31,647 nucleotides of DNA, taken from contig BNUX01000028.1 of NCBI GenBank assembly GCA_025997675.1, positions 1 to 31,647 on the forward strand, given 5' to 3'. Every line of letters starts with the position of its first letter. The first letter of the stretch is position 1. This DNA comes from Spirochaetia bacterium. Lineage in GTDB: Bacteria; Spirochaetota; Spirochaetia; Treponematales; Breznakiellaceae. The notes below the pieces were generated by a model. That model had not been told where the DNA came from. It made no database searches and saw only the letters and a list, made by a program, of their open reading frames with translations. The translations under genes and the position numbers were made by a program. Shown here piece by piece: positions 14,888-23,726 of this stretch.

Positions 14888-15983
14888 GGTACAGGAAAAC
14901 GAGTTTGTTCCTGATTATACAGTCACCCCCGGAGAGGTACTTAACGAGTATCTTGAGGATTTGGAGATGACACAGGCTGAACTTGCGGACAGAACCGGTT
15001 TAGCAAAAAAAACTATCAACGAAATTATTAAGGCAAAGTCTCCAATTACTCCGGAAACGGCGCTGAAACTGGAACGTACCCTGGGCCGTCCTGCGCATTT
15101 TTGGAGTAACCTGGAACGCCAGTATCAGGACAATCAAGTCCGAATAGTTGAAAAAGACCGCCTGGAATCTCATCTGCATTGGCTGAAAAATGTACCCGTC
15201 ACCAGCATGGCGAAGCTGGGATGGATTAGTAAAACGAAAGATAAGTCAAAACAACTTGATGCCGTACTTCGGTTTTTCGGTATAGCCTCACCCGAACAGT
15301 GGCATACGGTATGGGATAGTAACATCCAGGTCGCCTATCGTCAGACAGACCGGTCTGATAAAAACTTCGAAGCCATATCAGCATGGCTGCGGCAGGGTGA
15401 AATTCAGGCACAGCAGGTAAAATGCGCTCCATTTGACAGTAAACTTTTCCAGGACAACCTTGATAAAATACGTGAATTAACCATGGAAAAAAATCCGAAA
15501 ATTTTCATACCCGCACTTACTGATTTGTGTTCTGCGGCGGGGGTGATTGTTGTCTTTGTACCGGCGCTGCCAAAGGTAGGCATCCATGGAGCAACACGCT
15601 GGATCGGCGATAAACCGGTGATGCAACTCAGTTTTCTTTTTAAAAGCAATGATCAATTTTGGTTTACCTTTTTTCATGAGGCCGGGCATATATTAAAACA
15701 TGGGCGTAAAGATATTTTTATAGAAATTACCAAGCTGGAAAGTGAGAAGGAAGAAGAAGCAAATACTTTTGCCCGTGACAAATTGATCGCTCCCGCACAA
15801 TTTAAAACATTCCTTCGATATTATGATCCACCCATGTTAACACCGATTGAAAAATTTGCAAAAGAAATCGGAATTGCACCGGGTATTGTTGTGGGTCGAT
15901 TGCAACGGGATAAATTACTTCTGTGGAATATCGGAAACCGTCTTAAGGTATTCTATGAGTGGGGAAAACGGGATGTGGAATAA
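14880..15983 (+). CDS. higA: HigA-type antitoxin fused to ImmA/IrrE metallopeptidase
   Basis: A 367-residue two-domain protein. Residues 15-75 are an XRE-type helix-turn-helix of the HigA class (TPGEVLNEYL, TQAELADRTGLAKKTINEII, RPAHFWSNLE). The C-terminal half is an ImmA/IrrE (DUF955) zinc peptidase with HEAGH at 266-270 and a third ligand probably in KEEEANTFA (E293). Such fusions neutralise the toxin, repress the operon and can be switched by proteolysis. The ATG at 14880 overlaps the toxin stop by 8 bases, and the next gene follows after 12 bases. The long linker (about 85-210) has no motif I recognise. Confidence 0.88.
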   Translation: MNKVQENEFVPDYTVTPGEVLNEYLEDLEMTQAELADRTGLAKKTINEIIKAKSPITPETALKLERTLGRPAHFWSNLERQYQDNQVRIVEKDRLESHLHWLKNVPVTSMAKLGWISKTKDKSKQLDAVLRFFGIASPEQWHTVWDSNIQVAYRQTDRSDKNFEAISAWLRQGEIQAQQVKCAPFDSKLFQDNLDKIRELTMEKNPKIFIPALTDLCSAAGVIVVFVPALPKVGIHGATRWIGDKPVMQLSFLFKSNDQFWFTFFHEAGHILKHGRKDIFIEITKLESEKEEEANTFARDKLIAPAQFKTFLRYYDPPMLTPIEKFAKEIGIAPGIVVGRLQRDKLLLWNIGNRLKVFYEWGKRDVE

Positions 15984-15995
15984 GAGAGGTAAAAT

Positions 15996-17309
15996 ATGAA
16001 AGCTGAAAAACAGCGATTGACACGATTATCTAATATCATAAAAGAAAAGTTTCCTGATGGAGAAGATATCTATGGATATAGTGGTATAAATAAAACCAAT
16101 ATTATCAAATCTATGGATAATACCTATACATATCTTGGCCTTTTAGAAAATGTTGAGAATGAAGCTGAGATGGTTTGGGTAAAACGTAAATTATCAAAAT
16201 ATTTTGATGATTTAAGTTTGCTATTAAAGGAAATAGACTCAGATTCGTGGAAGGACAAATTTAATATTTTTCTCGATATTGTATTTGAAATGCGCATGCA
16301 CACGAAAGAATTGTATATATCTTTAACGGATAATCCGATAAGAACGGATGAACAAATCCAAGAAGCACAGGAGAAATTAAAAATACTGCATGTTTCCTCT
16401 GCTTCCATTGAAGATGACATAAAAATAATAAAAGAAAACAAATCAAATTCAGATCAATTAATCATTTTATTGAAAAAACTAAATGATGAATTGGCAACAA
16501 GTAATCAGAAAGGAACTGAGATTATAGAAAATATTTCTGAAATTGAAAATGATGCCGGTGAAAGTGATAAAATAATAAAAGAACTTACCCCACAACTGAA
16601 AACAACTTTTTCGGAAATAAAGGATTTCTATAAAACCTTAACCACGGCTGATGAAAACATTCAGAAAATGTCGCAGCAATTAGTCCAAAAATTAAAAAAT
16701 GTCGAGGAAATAGAAACGAAATTACAAGAACAGACAAAAAAGGATGCCGAATTACAATCAAATATTAAGCAAACTCTTCAAGATGTAAATAAACATGGTA
16801 TGGCTGGTGCATTTTATAAAAGAAAAAATGAACTGAAAGTAACGGTTGTATTATGGGGATTAGCAAGTGTTATTTCTATCGGCATTTTTATTGCACTCTC
16901 TTATATCTTTACTATGCAAATACTGAATAGCCCTCAAATTGATCCCCTGCGTGATATATATAAAATTCCCTCACTTGCTGCCTGTGTTTGGCTTGGATGG
17001 TTTTGTATAAAACAGTTTGGATACTCTATACGCATTGGTGAAGATTATTCGTATAAATACGCTATCTCAATGGCCTTTGAAGGATATAAAAATGAAACAA
17101 GAGATATAAACGAAGATCTCTTAGAAAAACTATTGGCAGCTACATTAGTTAATATTTCATCAAATCCAACAACCTTATATAATAGTAAATCGAATCATGG
17201 CAGTCCATGGCATGAATTGACGGAAGGTATTAAAAATTTTTTCAAGGTTGAAGTTAAAGCGGATGTAACAGCAGATACTAAGGATATCCCTAAATTACCG
17301 GGAGTATAG
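15996..17309 (+). CDS. Coiled-coil membrane protein of unknown function
   Basis: 437 residues, no family recognised. Residues 1-110 are mixed helical; about 117-265 is a long, charged, heptad-like coiled coil. Two hydrophobic spans follow (about 282-306 and 324-340), then a cytoplasmic-looking tail with YSYKYAISMAFEGYKNE. The gene is visibly richer in A+T than the sugar genes, suggesting separate origin. AGAGAGG precedes the ATG and only 12 bases separate it from the HigA-ImmA gene, so it is part of that operon. The layout of a large coiled coil anchored by a hairpin of two helices would suit a membrane-associated sensor or effector of the defence block. Its last 20 bases overlap the convergent hsdS gene. 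Confidence 0.8.
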   Translation: MKAEKQRLTRLSNIIKEKFPDGEDIYGYSGINKTNIIKSMDNTYTYLGLLENVENEAEMVWVKRKLSKYFDDLSLLLKEIDSDSWKDKFNIFLDIVFEMRMHTKELYISLTDNPIRTDEQIQEAQEKLKILHVSSASIEDDIKIIKENKSNSDQLIILLKKLNDELATSNQKGTEIIENISEIENDAGESDKIIKELTPQLKTTFSEIKDFYKTLTTADENIQKMSQQLVQKLKNVEEIETKLQEQTKKDAELQSNIKQTLQDVNKHGMAGAFYKRKNELKVTVVLWGLASVISIGIFIALSYIFTMQILNSPQIDPLRDIYKIPSLAACVWLGWFCIKQFGYSIRIGEDYSYKYAISMAFEGYKNETRDINEDLLEKLLAATLVNISSNPTTLYNSKSNHGSPWHELTEGIKNFFKVEVKADVTADTKDIPKLPGV

Positions 17310-18759
17310 CGTGCCATTCCTTCTCCCCCAAAATCCGCTTTAACAATTCCTCCGCCGATTCATCATCAGGATCAGCTTCCGCCAATTCCCCCCGAAAAGC
17401 CTTAGCAAGAACCGCCTGTTCAATTTTGTTGACCCGGCTCATAGCAGATTGATATTTTTCTTCTAAGGAATCAACTACGGCAAAGAGTTGTTCTACGCGA
17501 CAGACAATTTCCTGTTGTTCCTCTGTCGGAGGCAGAATGAAAGGTAATTCTCGCACACGGTCACAATTTAATGCACGGGGTCCCGTACCGCTTCCGATTT
17601 CTCTGTTTTTATCATAATTCATTATAAACCACATTTGTAAATATTCCGGGATTACTTTTTTATGAGAGATTTCAATTCCTGAAATGTTTTGATTAATTGT
17701 AGCATCAATATCTAAAATAGAACTTTGGCCGCGTGTTTTTCCCTCACCTATCATTGCTATGAGAACCGTTCCTTTAGGAAGTATTTTGACAGATGAGTTC
17801 TCATAACCTTGATCCGAAATATGTTCCTTTACTTCAATTATGCGATTATTTTGTATCAAGCCAGAATTTATCCAGGGAATACTACCTCCCCAATATTTTT
17901 TTATCTTTCTTGATGGGGTAGAACCATTTGACACTTCCCCAATATCTCCAATATGACAGGCACTCCAAGTCATCGGCAAATCTATGAAAATATCTATATC
18001 TCCGTTTACAGAAAGAACAGGTTTTTTGGGTTTTCTAATATTGGATAATTCACACTGTTTACATTTCATCTCATGTTCTTTTAAACGATCATTTTGAATT
18101 GATTCTATTAGCATCTTTCCAAATAACTTGAAATCCTTCCCTTCCCGCCATTCCGCCGTCAGTTTCCCAGAACAAGCGGTAGCAAGTACACTCTGGCGAA
18201 ACTTTTTCAATATTGCAGAAACATTCTCAAGCCTTTCCTTAGCTTGTTTGACCTTCGGTAGAATAGCGTCAAGTTTTTCAACAATACGTTTTTGTTCATT
18301 GAGTGGAGGAAGAATAATCGGAATATCCTTTGCCACCTTACCTGATATTTCTAAAAATGTCGTTCCCGTTCCCATACCTTGCAGATTTTCTTTGTTATAC
18401 TTTAACCAATAATATACATATAAATTGTTAGCCATTTTCTTGTTAAGAATAAAGCTTTTAAATCCTTGATTTGTACATAATTCATTTGCTGCTATTGCTA
18501 AATACCCTATCGGCGCCCGTGTTGTGAGCAGTACCGTTCCGGTAGGTAGTATTCTTGCTGATGAGTTGACTAATCCATTTTGTGTTATTTTTCTTTCGCC
18601 TTTTCCGATAAAAATATCCGTATATTTAGTTAGGTCTTTTGGAGTAATCCACGGTATATCGCCATTCCAATATTCCCCATGTGAAGTACTGGGGGTTCCC
18701 CCGCCAATTACTTCTGCAATATCCCCAAGAGTGGTTTCCACCCAATGTTCATTCCCCAT
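17290..18759 (-). CDS. hsdS: Type I restriction-modification specificity subunit HsdS
   Basis: A 489-residue DNA-recognition subunit that directs the HsdM and HsdR subunits to a bipartite target. It has the usual two-fold architecture: target domain 1 (about 1-150, beginning WVETTLGDIAEVIGGGTPS), a conserved helical spacer (LPPLNEQKRIVEKLDAILPK), target domain 2 (about 260-400, GEVSNGSTPSRKIKKYWGGS) and a second helical region (TEEQQEIVCRVEQLFAVVDS, then AVLAKAFRGELAEADPDDES). Length is normal (400-500). Its start overlaps the HEPN gene by 11 bases. The last few residues run into the convergent coiled-coil gene, an unusual tail that may reflect a recombination junction. Confidence 0.95.
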   Translation of the reverse strand: MGNEHWVETTLGDIAEVIGGGTPSTSHGEYWNGDIPWITPKDLTKYTDIFIGKGERKITQNGLVNSSARILPTGTVLLTTRAPIGYLAIAANELCTNQGFKSFILNKKMANNLYVYYWLKYNKENLQGMGTGTTFLEISGKVAKDIPIILPPLNEQKRIVEKLDAILPKVKQAKERLENVSAILKKFRQSVLATACSGKLTAEWREGKDFKLFGKMLIESIQNDRLKEHEMKCKQCELSNIRKPKKPVLSVNGDIDIFIDLPMTWSACHIGDIGEVSNGSTPSRKIKKYWGGSIPWINSGLIQNNRIIEVKEHISDQGYENSSVKILPKGTVLIAMIGEGKTRGQSSILDIDATINQNISGIEISHKKVIPEYLQMWFIMNYDKNREIGSGTGPRALNCDRVRELPFILPPTEEQQEIVCRVEQLFAVVDSLEEKYQSAMSRVNKIEQAVLAKAFRGELAEADPDDESAEELLKRILGEKEWHAILPVI

Positions 18760-19150
18760 CGTTCAATGCCGCCTTTATCTTTTGTTCCACGTCTTTGGCA
18801 AACGCATAAAACACTCTTGCTTGTTCTTCGGTTGGAACACCGTAAGGCAAGAGGCCTATATTGTCATTGGGATAACGACTGTCGTTGAATAATCTTGTTA
18901 ATGTATCAAGCAAATCAAGATCGAATCCAAAATCCCTTATTTGTTTTACTAAATCATACAGCCTCGCAAGATCATAAGTCCTAATTACTTTAATATCACA
19001 GGCAATTAAAAATGCTTTTAAATATTTTTCAATAGCCTGCTGGCAATGGAAGGCTACACCATTTGTTAAATCGGGATTATCTATTATTATTGAGACAATC
19101 AGCAGGTGTTTACATGCATCATAATTCCATGCTTCAACTTGTTTTTTCAT
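18749..19150 (-). CDS. HEPN domain protein inside the type I RM operon
   Basis: A 133-residue all-helical HEPN protein. The hallmark helix is AFHCQQAIEKYLKAFL, followed by a VIRTYDLARLYDLV segment (relatives usually have a histidine where Y occurs) and a polar SRYPND segment that in this family lies at the putative nuclease centre. HEPN proteins are commonly RNases or nucleotidyltransferase partners. I take ATG 19150 as the start: GGAGGGGG is 7 bases upstream and the ATG shares one base with the hsdM stop (TGATG). The 3' end overlaps the hsdS start by 11 bases, so the three genes are probably translated together. No MNT partner is adjacent. Precedent for a HEPN nuclease in a type I locus is PrrC, which is much larger. 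Confidence 0.88.
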   Translation of the reverse strand: MKKQVEAWNYDACKHLLIVSIIIDNPDLTNGVAFHCQQAIEKYLKAFLIACDIKVIRTYDLARLYDLVKQIRDFGFDLDLLDTLTRLFNDSRYPNDNIGLLPYGVPTEEQARVFYAFAKDVEQKIKAALNDGE

Positions 19151-20583
19151 CACGCCCCCTCCAGCATTGCCGCAATAGCATCCAATTCACCCATAACCCC
19201 TTCCAACTCACCCTTTGCCTCAGCTATCAGTTCCGCCGGTTCCGGCAGGTCATTCGGATCATCCAGCGTATCATCCTTGAGCCACTTAATATCCAGCTTA
19301 TAATGCCGTCCCTTTATATCATCCATAGTGAAAGAACGGAACCGTCCCTCCGGCCCCTGATCCGTCCGCTTGCCGCCGCCATTCGCATCCTTACCATAAC
19401 ACTTTTCAAAATCAGCAAACATCTCAGAGGTCAGGGGCCTGTCCTTCTTGGTACAACTGGGAATATTGGAACGGCAATCGTAAATCCACACTTTTTCTGT
19501 GGGCCTGCCCTTCTGGAAAAAAATGACATTCGCCTGGGCATTGGCATAGGGAATAAAGGTACCACGGGGAAGACGTAAAATAGTGTGGAGATTACAGTCC
19601 GCCATAAGTATCTCAAACACATCGGCAGCCTTGTCTTCAAAAAGGCAGTTGTCCGGGAGTACCACCGCCGCCCTGCCGCCGGGTTTAAGGACGGTCAGGA
19701 TATGCTGCACAAAGTTGAGCTGCTTGTTGCTGGTGGAAATAGTAAAATCGTCCCGTACCGGGGCAAGACCAGCGCCTTTCGTTCCAAAGGGCGGATTGGT
19801 CAGAATGATATCAAACCGTTCTCCGCGCTCCGGTTCATCAATAGTATCCCCCAGGTGGATGATGGGCTTTAGGCCATGCAGGAAGAGATTCATAAGCGCA
19901 AGACGGCGGGGCCGGGGAACCAAATCCTGTCCGTAATAGGTAGATTCCTTAATACGCTTGATTTCCTCTACCGGAATGACACCCTTGGTGCGTTCAATAA
20001 GATATTCGTATGCTGCCACCAGAAAGCCGCCCGTCCCGCAGGCCGGGTCGCAAATTTTCATTTGCTTTTGTTTTATGGGGTCGGGCTGGGTCAAACGAAC
20101 CATGGTCTGAATGAGGACACGCGGTGTAAAGTATTGCCCGGCGCCTTTCTTACCTTCGCTGGCCGCTTTTTCCAAAAGGCCCTCAAAAGCCTCGGCCTTA
20201 ACATCCACATCAAGCCCCGACCATTCCTCAACATCGATCATGGTTATTACTTTCTTAAGATTGACCGGGTTATTAAAACGAGGCATAGCCTGGACAAAAA
20301 TATCCCCTAAAAGTCCCTTGTCTTTTTGAAATTGTTGCAGCATGGCAAGATAATAATCGGTCAAATCGGTTCCGGATTCTCCCTTTAAGGTTTCCCAGCT
20401 ACCGTTTTTTACCAGTTCCTTACCTTTTTTTATCATTTTAATCCTGGGGAGTTTTATCCCCTTCTCACCGGCCATTTTGATAAAGAGAAGATAGGTTAAC
20501 TGTTCAATATAATCGCCGTAATCAATGCCGTCATGCCGCAGGGTGTGACACATACCCCAAAGTTTATTTACAATGTCTGTCAT
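19150..20583 (-). CDS. hsdM: Type I restriction-modification DNA methyltransferase HsdM
   Basis: A 477-residue N6-adenine methyltransferase that protects the target recognised by HsdS and is required for restriction. An N-terminal helical HsdM domain (1-130) precedes the catalytic domain with KGAGQYFTPR, the SAM-binding motif DPACGTGGF (about 179-187) and the catalytic NPPF (263-266). The C-terminal part (LDIKWLKD) contacts HsdS. I use ATG 20583 rather than the TTG one codon earlier, because of the GGGGGG ribosome site. It begins 28 bases after the hsdR stop and its stop codon overlaps the HEPN start. Confidence 0.96.
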   Translation of the reverse strand: MTDIVNKLWGMCHTLRHDGIDYGDYIEQLTYLLFIKMAGEKGIKLPRIKMIKKGKELVKNGSWETLKGESGTDLTDYYLAMLQQFQKDKGLLGDIFVQAMPRFNNPVNLKKVITMIDVEEWSGLDVDVKAEAFEGLLEKAASEGKKGAGQYFTPRVLIQTMVRLTQPDPIKQKQMKICDPACGTGGFLVAAYEYLIERTKGVIPVEEIKRIKESTYYGQDLVPRPRRLALMNLFLHGLKPIIHLGDTIDEPERGERFDIILTNPPFGTKGAGLAPVRDDFTISTSNKQLNFVQHILTVLKPGGRAAVVLPDNCLFEDKAADVFEILMADCNLHTILRLPRGTFIPYANAQANVIFFQKGRPTEKVWIYDCRSNIPSCTKKDRPLTSEMFADFEKCYGKDANGGGKRTDQGPEGRFRSFTMDDIKGRHYKLDIKWLKDDTLDDPNDLPEPAELIAEAKGELEGVMGELDAIAAMLEGA

Positions 20584-20611
20584 CAAATTGCCCCCCGGTT
20601 AAACTCTAATC

Positions 20612-23296
20612 TCATGCAACAAGATCGGTGTTGATTTCGTCGATGATTATATTAAAATTAGCGCCAAAAACTTTTCTGGCTTTTGCTAAACCGCCGCGCC
20701 GTTCAAAAACGGGCATTTCATCAAAGATGTCTTTTTCAAGTGAAAGATTTTCAAGCAGATGATCACGGATATACCCCAGCCATAATTTCTGTTCCTCATT
20801 AAACGTATGGGCTGCCATGATGTGTTCCATGGTTTGTTCGACCCGCTCAAGAGCTGTCAGCAGGGGATTGGCGGTATTATCAGCGTTTTTTAACAGGGAA
20901 ATAATATCCGCCATCGCTTTATGGCCGGATTGTTCATGGGCTTTTTGCAATTTCTCTTCATCAAAAAGAGCTTGTTTTAATACGCGGCGAATATCCTGCA
21001 AAGCTTTACTGTTCCATTTATGAGGATTAGAAAAGAGAATGGTCAGCGCTTCCACGTGGCGTTTGTTTTCATGAATATAAACAGTAAAGGCTTCAAGGTA
21101 TTCTTCGGGCCGCAAATCCCTTCCGTCATATTTAAACAGATATTCTGACGCTACCGTATCCTTCGTATTGTAGGATATATAAAAAGGATCCTTGGCCCGT
21201 TCATAGTTGACCAATAATTCCTGAAATGATTTATTCCGCAGTAAGTCCATGGTTTCAGAAAAATTATCCCGCAGAGCCTTTTGAAGTCCATCGGCAAACT
21301 TCGGTATATCCCCTTCGCTGATGAACGCGGAAAAATCTTCCCTTGCCTTGGCGCTCATGGTCTCCGCTACCCTGCGCAGCCGCTTGATAAGCCGTTTTGT
21401 ATTGTAGTCCCGTTCGATGTTGTTCCAAATATTCTCGATAATTTCAGTAATAGTAACAGTGTTTCCTGCTTCATCAAACTCACCAAAATCCGTGGCGCCT
21501 TTGAAGTATTCAATGAGCGTACCGTCGAAACAATCAAATATGGTAAAATATTCCTTGTTGATATCCGGGCAGCGCCGGGTTCCCCTGCCGAGCATCTGGG
21601 TCCACAAAATACGGGACTTTACCGGACGGAGAAAAACTATAAACTCCAGGGCGGGAATATCCACGCCCGTAGAAAGCATATCCACCGTAACCACTACGCC
21701 GGGATGAGGACGGTTTCTGAAACGCCGGATTTTTTCCAGAGGCCGGTCTACCGAGGGGCTCCCGGTAATTTTCTGCACAAAATCATCGCCCCGGCCAAAA
21801 ATGTCTCTGGCAAGGCGAACCAGTTCATCAGCATGGGATCGGTGGGGTATATCATTCACTGCAAAGATGAGGGTTTTGGGAAAGTGTCCTGTCCGGGTCT
21901 CATGTTCTTTTGAATACTTTGCAATTTCCTCAAGAATCTTACGGTTACTGTGCGGCGAAGTGATTTTCCGTTCAATATCCGATGAATTGAATTCCCGTTC
22001 ATCTTCCAATGAATCTATAAGCTCTGCCCCGGTTTCAGGATTTCGGAGTCCTACTTGTTCGCCTTCTTTAAGAAAGATACCATTGATACGGACATCGGAT
22101 TTGATTTTAACCGCCTGATAATTCACCAGAAAACCTTCCAGTACCGCCTGCGCAACCGTATAGCGGAAAACCGGATCGCCAAAATAGCCCACCGTATGAG
22201 CCGCCGGTGTTGCGGTGAGTCCCAGTTTTACTGCGTCAAAGTGATTCAGAACATTACGCCAAATGTTCGTATCCTTGGATGTATAACCCCGGTGACATTC
22301 ATCAGCGATAATGATATCAAAAGCATGGATAGGGATTTGAAGATGCCCCGCATCATCGTCAATCTCGGGATCACTTGCATCCTGGTTAAAAGAACCTTCC
22401 CGGCCAAAGAGATTTATCGCCATACGTTGAATGGTAGCCACATAGACAAAGGTATGGCTGTTAGTCGGCCGCGTTAAATAGGCATTAGGAAGAACACCAA
22501 TATCAAATACTTCGCCGTCCTCAAAGTCATCTTTCCTGAACCGCTGGGAAAATACTTCATATTCCTTGTCGAATTTATTCCCCTTCGGGGTATTGAAGGC
22601 CGCAAAAGCCTGAGCCGCCTGAGCTGCCAATGCCCGGCGGTCAACCAGAAAGAGTATCCGTTTGGCATAACCGGATTCTAAAAGGCGGTATATCATGGAT
22701 ACTGCGGTAAAGGTTTTTCCTGTCCCGGTTGCCATCGCAAGCATCATCGTTCGCTTTTTTTCTAACAGGCCGCTCTCAAATGCGTGTATGGCATCCCTTT
22801 GATACGGCCGCAGCCGCTCTGTTTCATTTGGATTCGTACTGAGCCATTCCCGCGCGCCATCATAGTCCCGGTTAAAAAGTTCTTCCATGGCATCGGGGGT
22901 ATGGAAATCAAGGAGTTCCCGGGAATAATAGCCGTCCTCCCGGACATCGGCAAAATGAATTTCAACCCCATTAGAGGCGTATAAGAAGGGCACATTGAAA
23001 TCATTCCAGGAGCCTATCGTTTTTTTACACCCGGCGGCGTACCGTTTGACCTGTTCAAGGACATTTTGCGAACCAACGCCAACCTTTTTAGCTTCAAGAA
23101 TGCCCAATAGTTTACCGTGTACCACTAAGGCATAGTCGGCCTTTCCGTTTGCGGTAGGGTACTCTTCGATTGCATGGGCCCTTAACTTAGGTATTTCCAT
23201 CCCTTCAGCATAGGGAATGATGGTCCATGGTGGATTTAAAGCCCTGAGGTGGGTATCGATCCTGGTTTTTCTGGTCTTCCACTCGCTTTCTTTCAT
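20612..23296 (-). CDS. hsdR: Type I restriction endonuclease subunit HsdR
   Basis: An 894-residue motor-nuclease that translocates and cleaves unmodified DNA. An N-terminal PD-(D/E)xK nuclease is visible as GKADYAL and GILEAKK (D54, E68, K70). SF2 helicase motifs follow: Walker A AMATGTGKT (about 187-195), ADECHRG, LGLTATP, and motif VI MLGRGTRRCPD. The C-terminal helical domain binds HsdM. The frame is open 34 codons further, but AAAAGG lies 7 bases before ATG 23296 and a TATACT box (23322-23317) would start transcription just upstream of it, so the shorter form is preferred. It is the first gene of the RM operon (hsdR-hsdM-HEPN-hsdS). Confidence 0.95.
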   Translation of the reverse strand: MKESEWKTRKTRIDTHLRALNPPWTIIPYAEGMEIPKLRAHAIEEYPTANGKADYALVVHGKLLGILEAKKVGVGSQNVLEQVKRYAAGCKKTIGSWNDFNVPFLYASNGVEIHFADVREDGYYSRELLDFHTPDAMEELFNRDYDGAREWLSTNPNETERLRPYQRDAIHAFESGLLEKKRTMMLAMATGTGKTFTAVSMIYRLLESGYAKRILFLVDRRALAAQAAQAFAAFNTPKGNKFDKEYEVFSQRFRKDDFEDGEVFDIGVLPNAYLTRPTNSHTFVYVATIQRMAINLFGREGSFNQDASDPEIDDDAGHLQIPIHAFDIIIADECHRGYTSKDTNIWRNVLNHFDAVKLGLTATPAAHTVGYFGDPVFRYTVAQAVLEGFLVNYQAVKIKSDVRINGIFLKEGEQVGLRNPETGAELIDSLEDEREFNSSDIERKITSPHSNRKILEEIAKYSKEHETRTGHFPKTLIFAVNDIPHRSHADELVRLARDIFGRGDDFVQKITGSPSVDRPLEKIRRFRNRPHPGVVVTVDMLSTGVDIPALEFIVFLRPVKSRILWTQMLGRGTRRCPDINKEYFTIFDCFDGTLIEYFKGATDFGEFDEAGNTVTITEIIENIWNNIERDYNTKRLIKRLRRVAETMSAKAREDFSAFISEGDIPKFADGLQKALRDNFSETMDLLRNKSFQELLVNYERAKDPFYISYNTKDTVASEYLFKYDGRDLRPEEYLEAFTVYIHENKRHVEALTILFSNPHKWNSKALQDIRRVLKQALFDEEKLQKAHEQSGHKAMADIISLLKNADNTANPLLTALERVEQTMEHIMAAHTFNEEQKLWLGYIRDHLLENLSLEKDIFDEMPVFERRGGLAKARKVFGANFNIIIDEINTDLVA

Positions 23297-23316
23297 CAAT
23301 AGACCTTTTCGGAAAT

Positions 23317-23322
23317 AGTATA
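23317..23322 (-). promoter_or_regulatory. Predicted -10 box of the hsd operon
   Basis: TATACT on the minus strand, 20 bases upstream of the preferred hsdR ATG; a weak TTCCGA lies 18 bases further upstream as a -35. The poor -35 suggests activation or weak basal expression. It supports the ATG at 23296. Confidence 0.4.
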
Positions 23323-23484
23323 CAATATTTGGCGGATTTTCGGAAGTATGGAAAGATAGTTTAGACAGGAAAACCAAAAACTCTGTATGAATTTCCATCT
23401 AAATCGTTATACTATAAGGAATTACGATCATCACACCGCCAGACTTCATGCATATAGGAGGTTTGGCGATATCCCCTGATCCCC

Positions 23485-23571
23485 CGAAAGACACTCAAAG
23501 AGTCTTTTTAGATACTCCGAGTGTCTTTCGGCCTTCAGAAGAGTCTAATTAGACACTCGATGAGTCTTTCG
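23485..23571. repeat. Phased GAGTCTTT inverted/direct repeats upstream of hsdR
   Basis: Four GAGT-starting elements begin at 23500, 23519, 23541 and 23562, spaced 19-22 bases (about two helical turns). CGAAAGACACTC (23485-23496) is a perfect 12-base inverted partner of GAGTGTCTTTCG (23519-23530), and GTCTAATTAGAC (23543-23554) is a perfect palindrome. The stretch 23399-23726 otherwise holds no gene, only the terminator at 23617-23643 and a small CCCGC/GCGGG hairpin (23598-23614). It could be a regulatory array for the hsd operon. Confidence 0.7.
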
Positions 23572-23616
23572 ACATTCTGCAGGGGTATCTTAAAGCTCCC
23601 GCAAAGAGAGCGGGTA

Positions 23617-23643
23617 TTCAAAAAGCCTCCGGGGAGAGGCTTT
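23617..23643 (-). terminator. Intrinsic terminator of the primase-helicase gene
   Basis: A perfect 8-bp stem AAAGCCTC/GAGGCTTT (23622-23629 with 23636-23643) with a 6-base loop, followed on the minus strand by TTTTTGAA. It lies about 85 bases past the stop of the primase-helicase gene and separates it from the hsd operon. Confidence 0.75.
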
Positions 23644-23726
23644 GAGAGAGAGCGGCGGTTTATTTTGCATTTCCCCGTGTCTTATCAAAAGATTCTTTCA
23701 TGCGCGGCTACGAATTGAAGATACCT

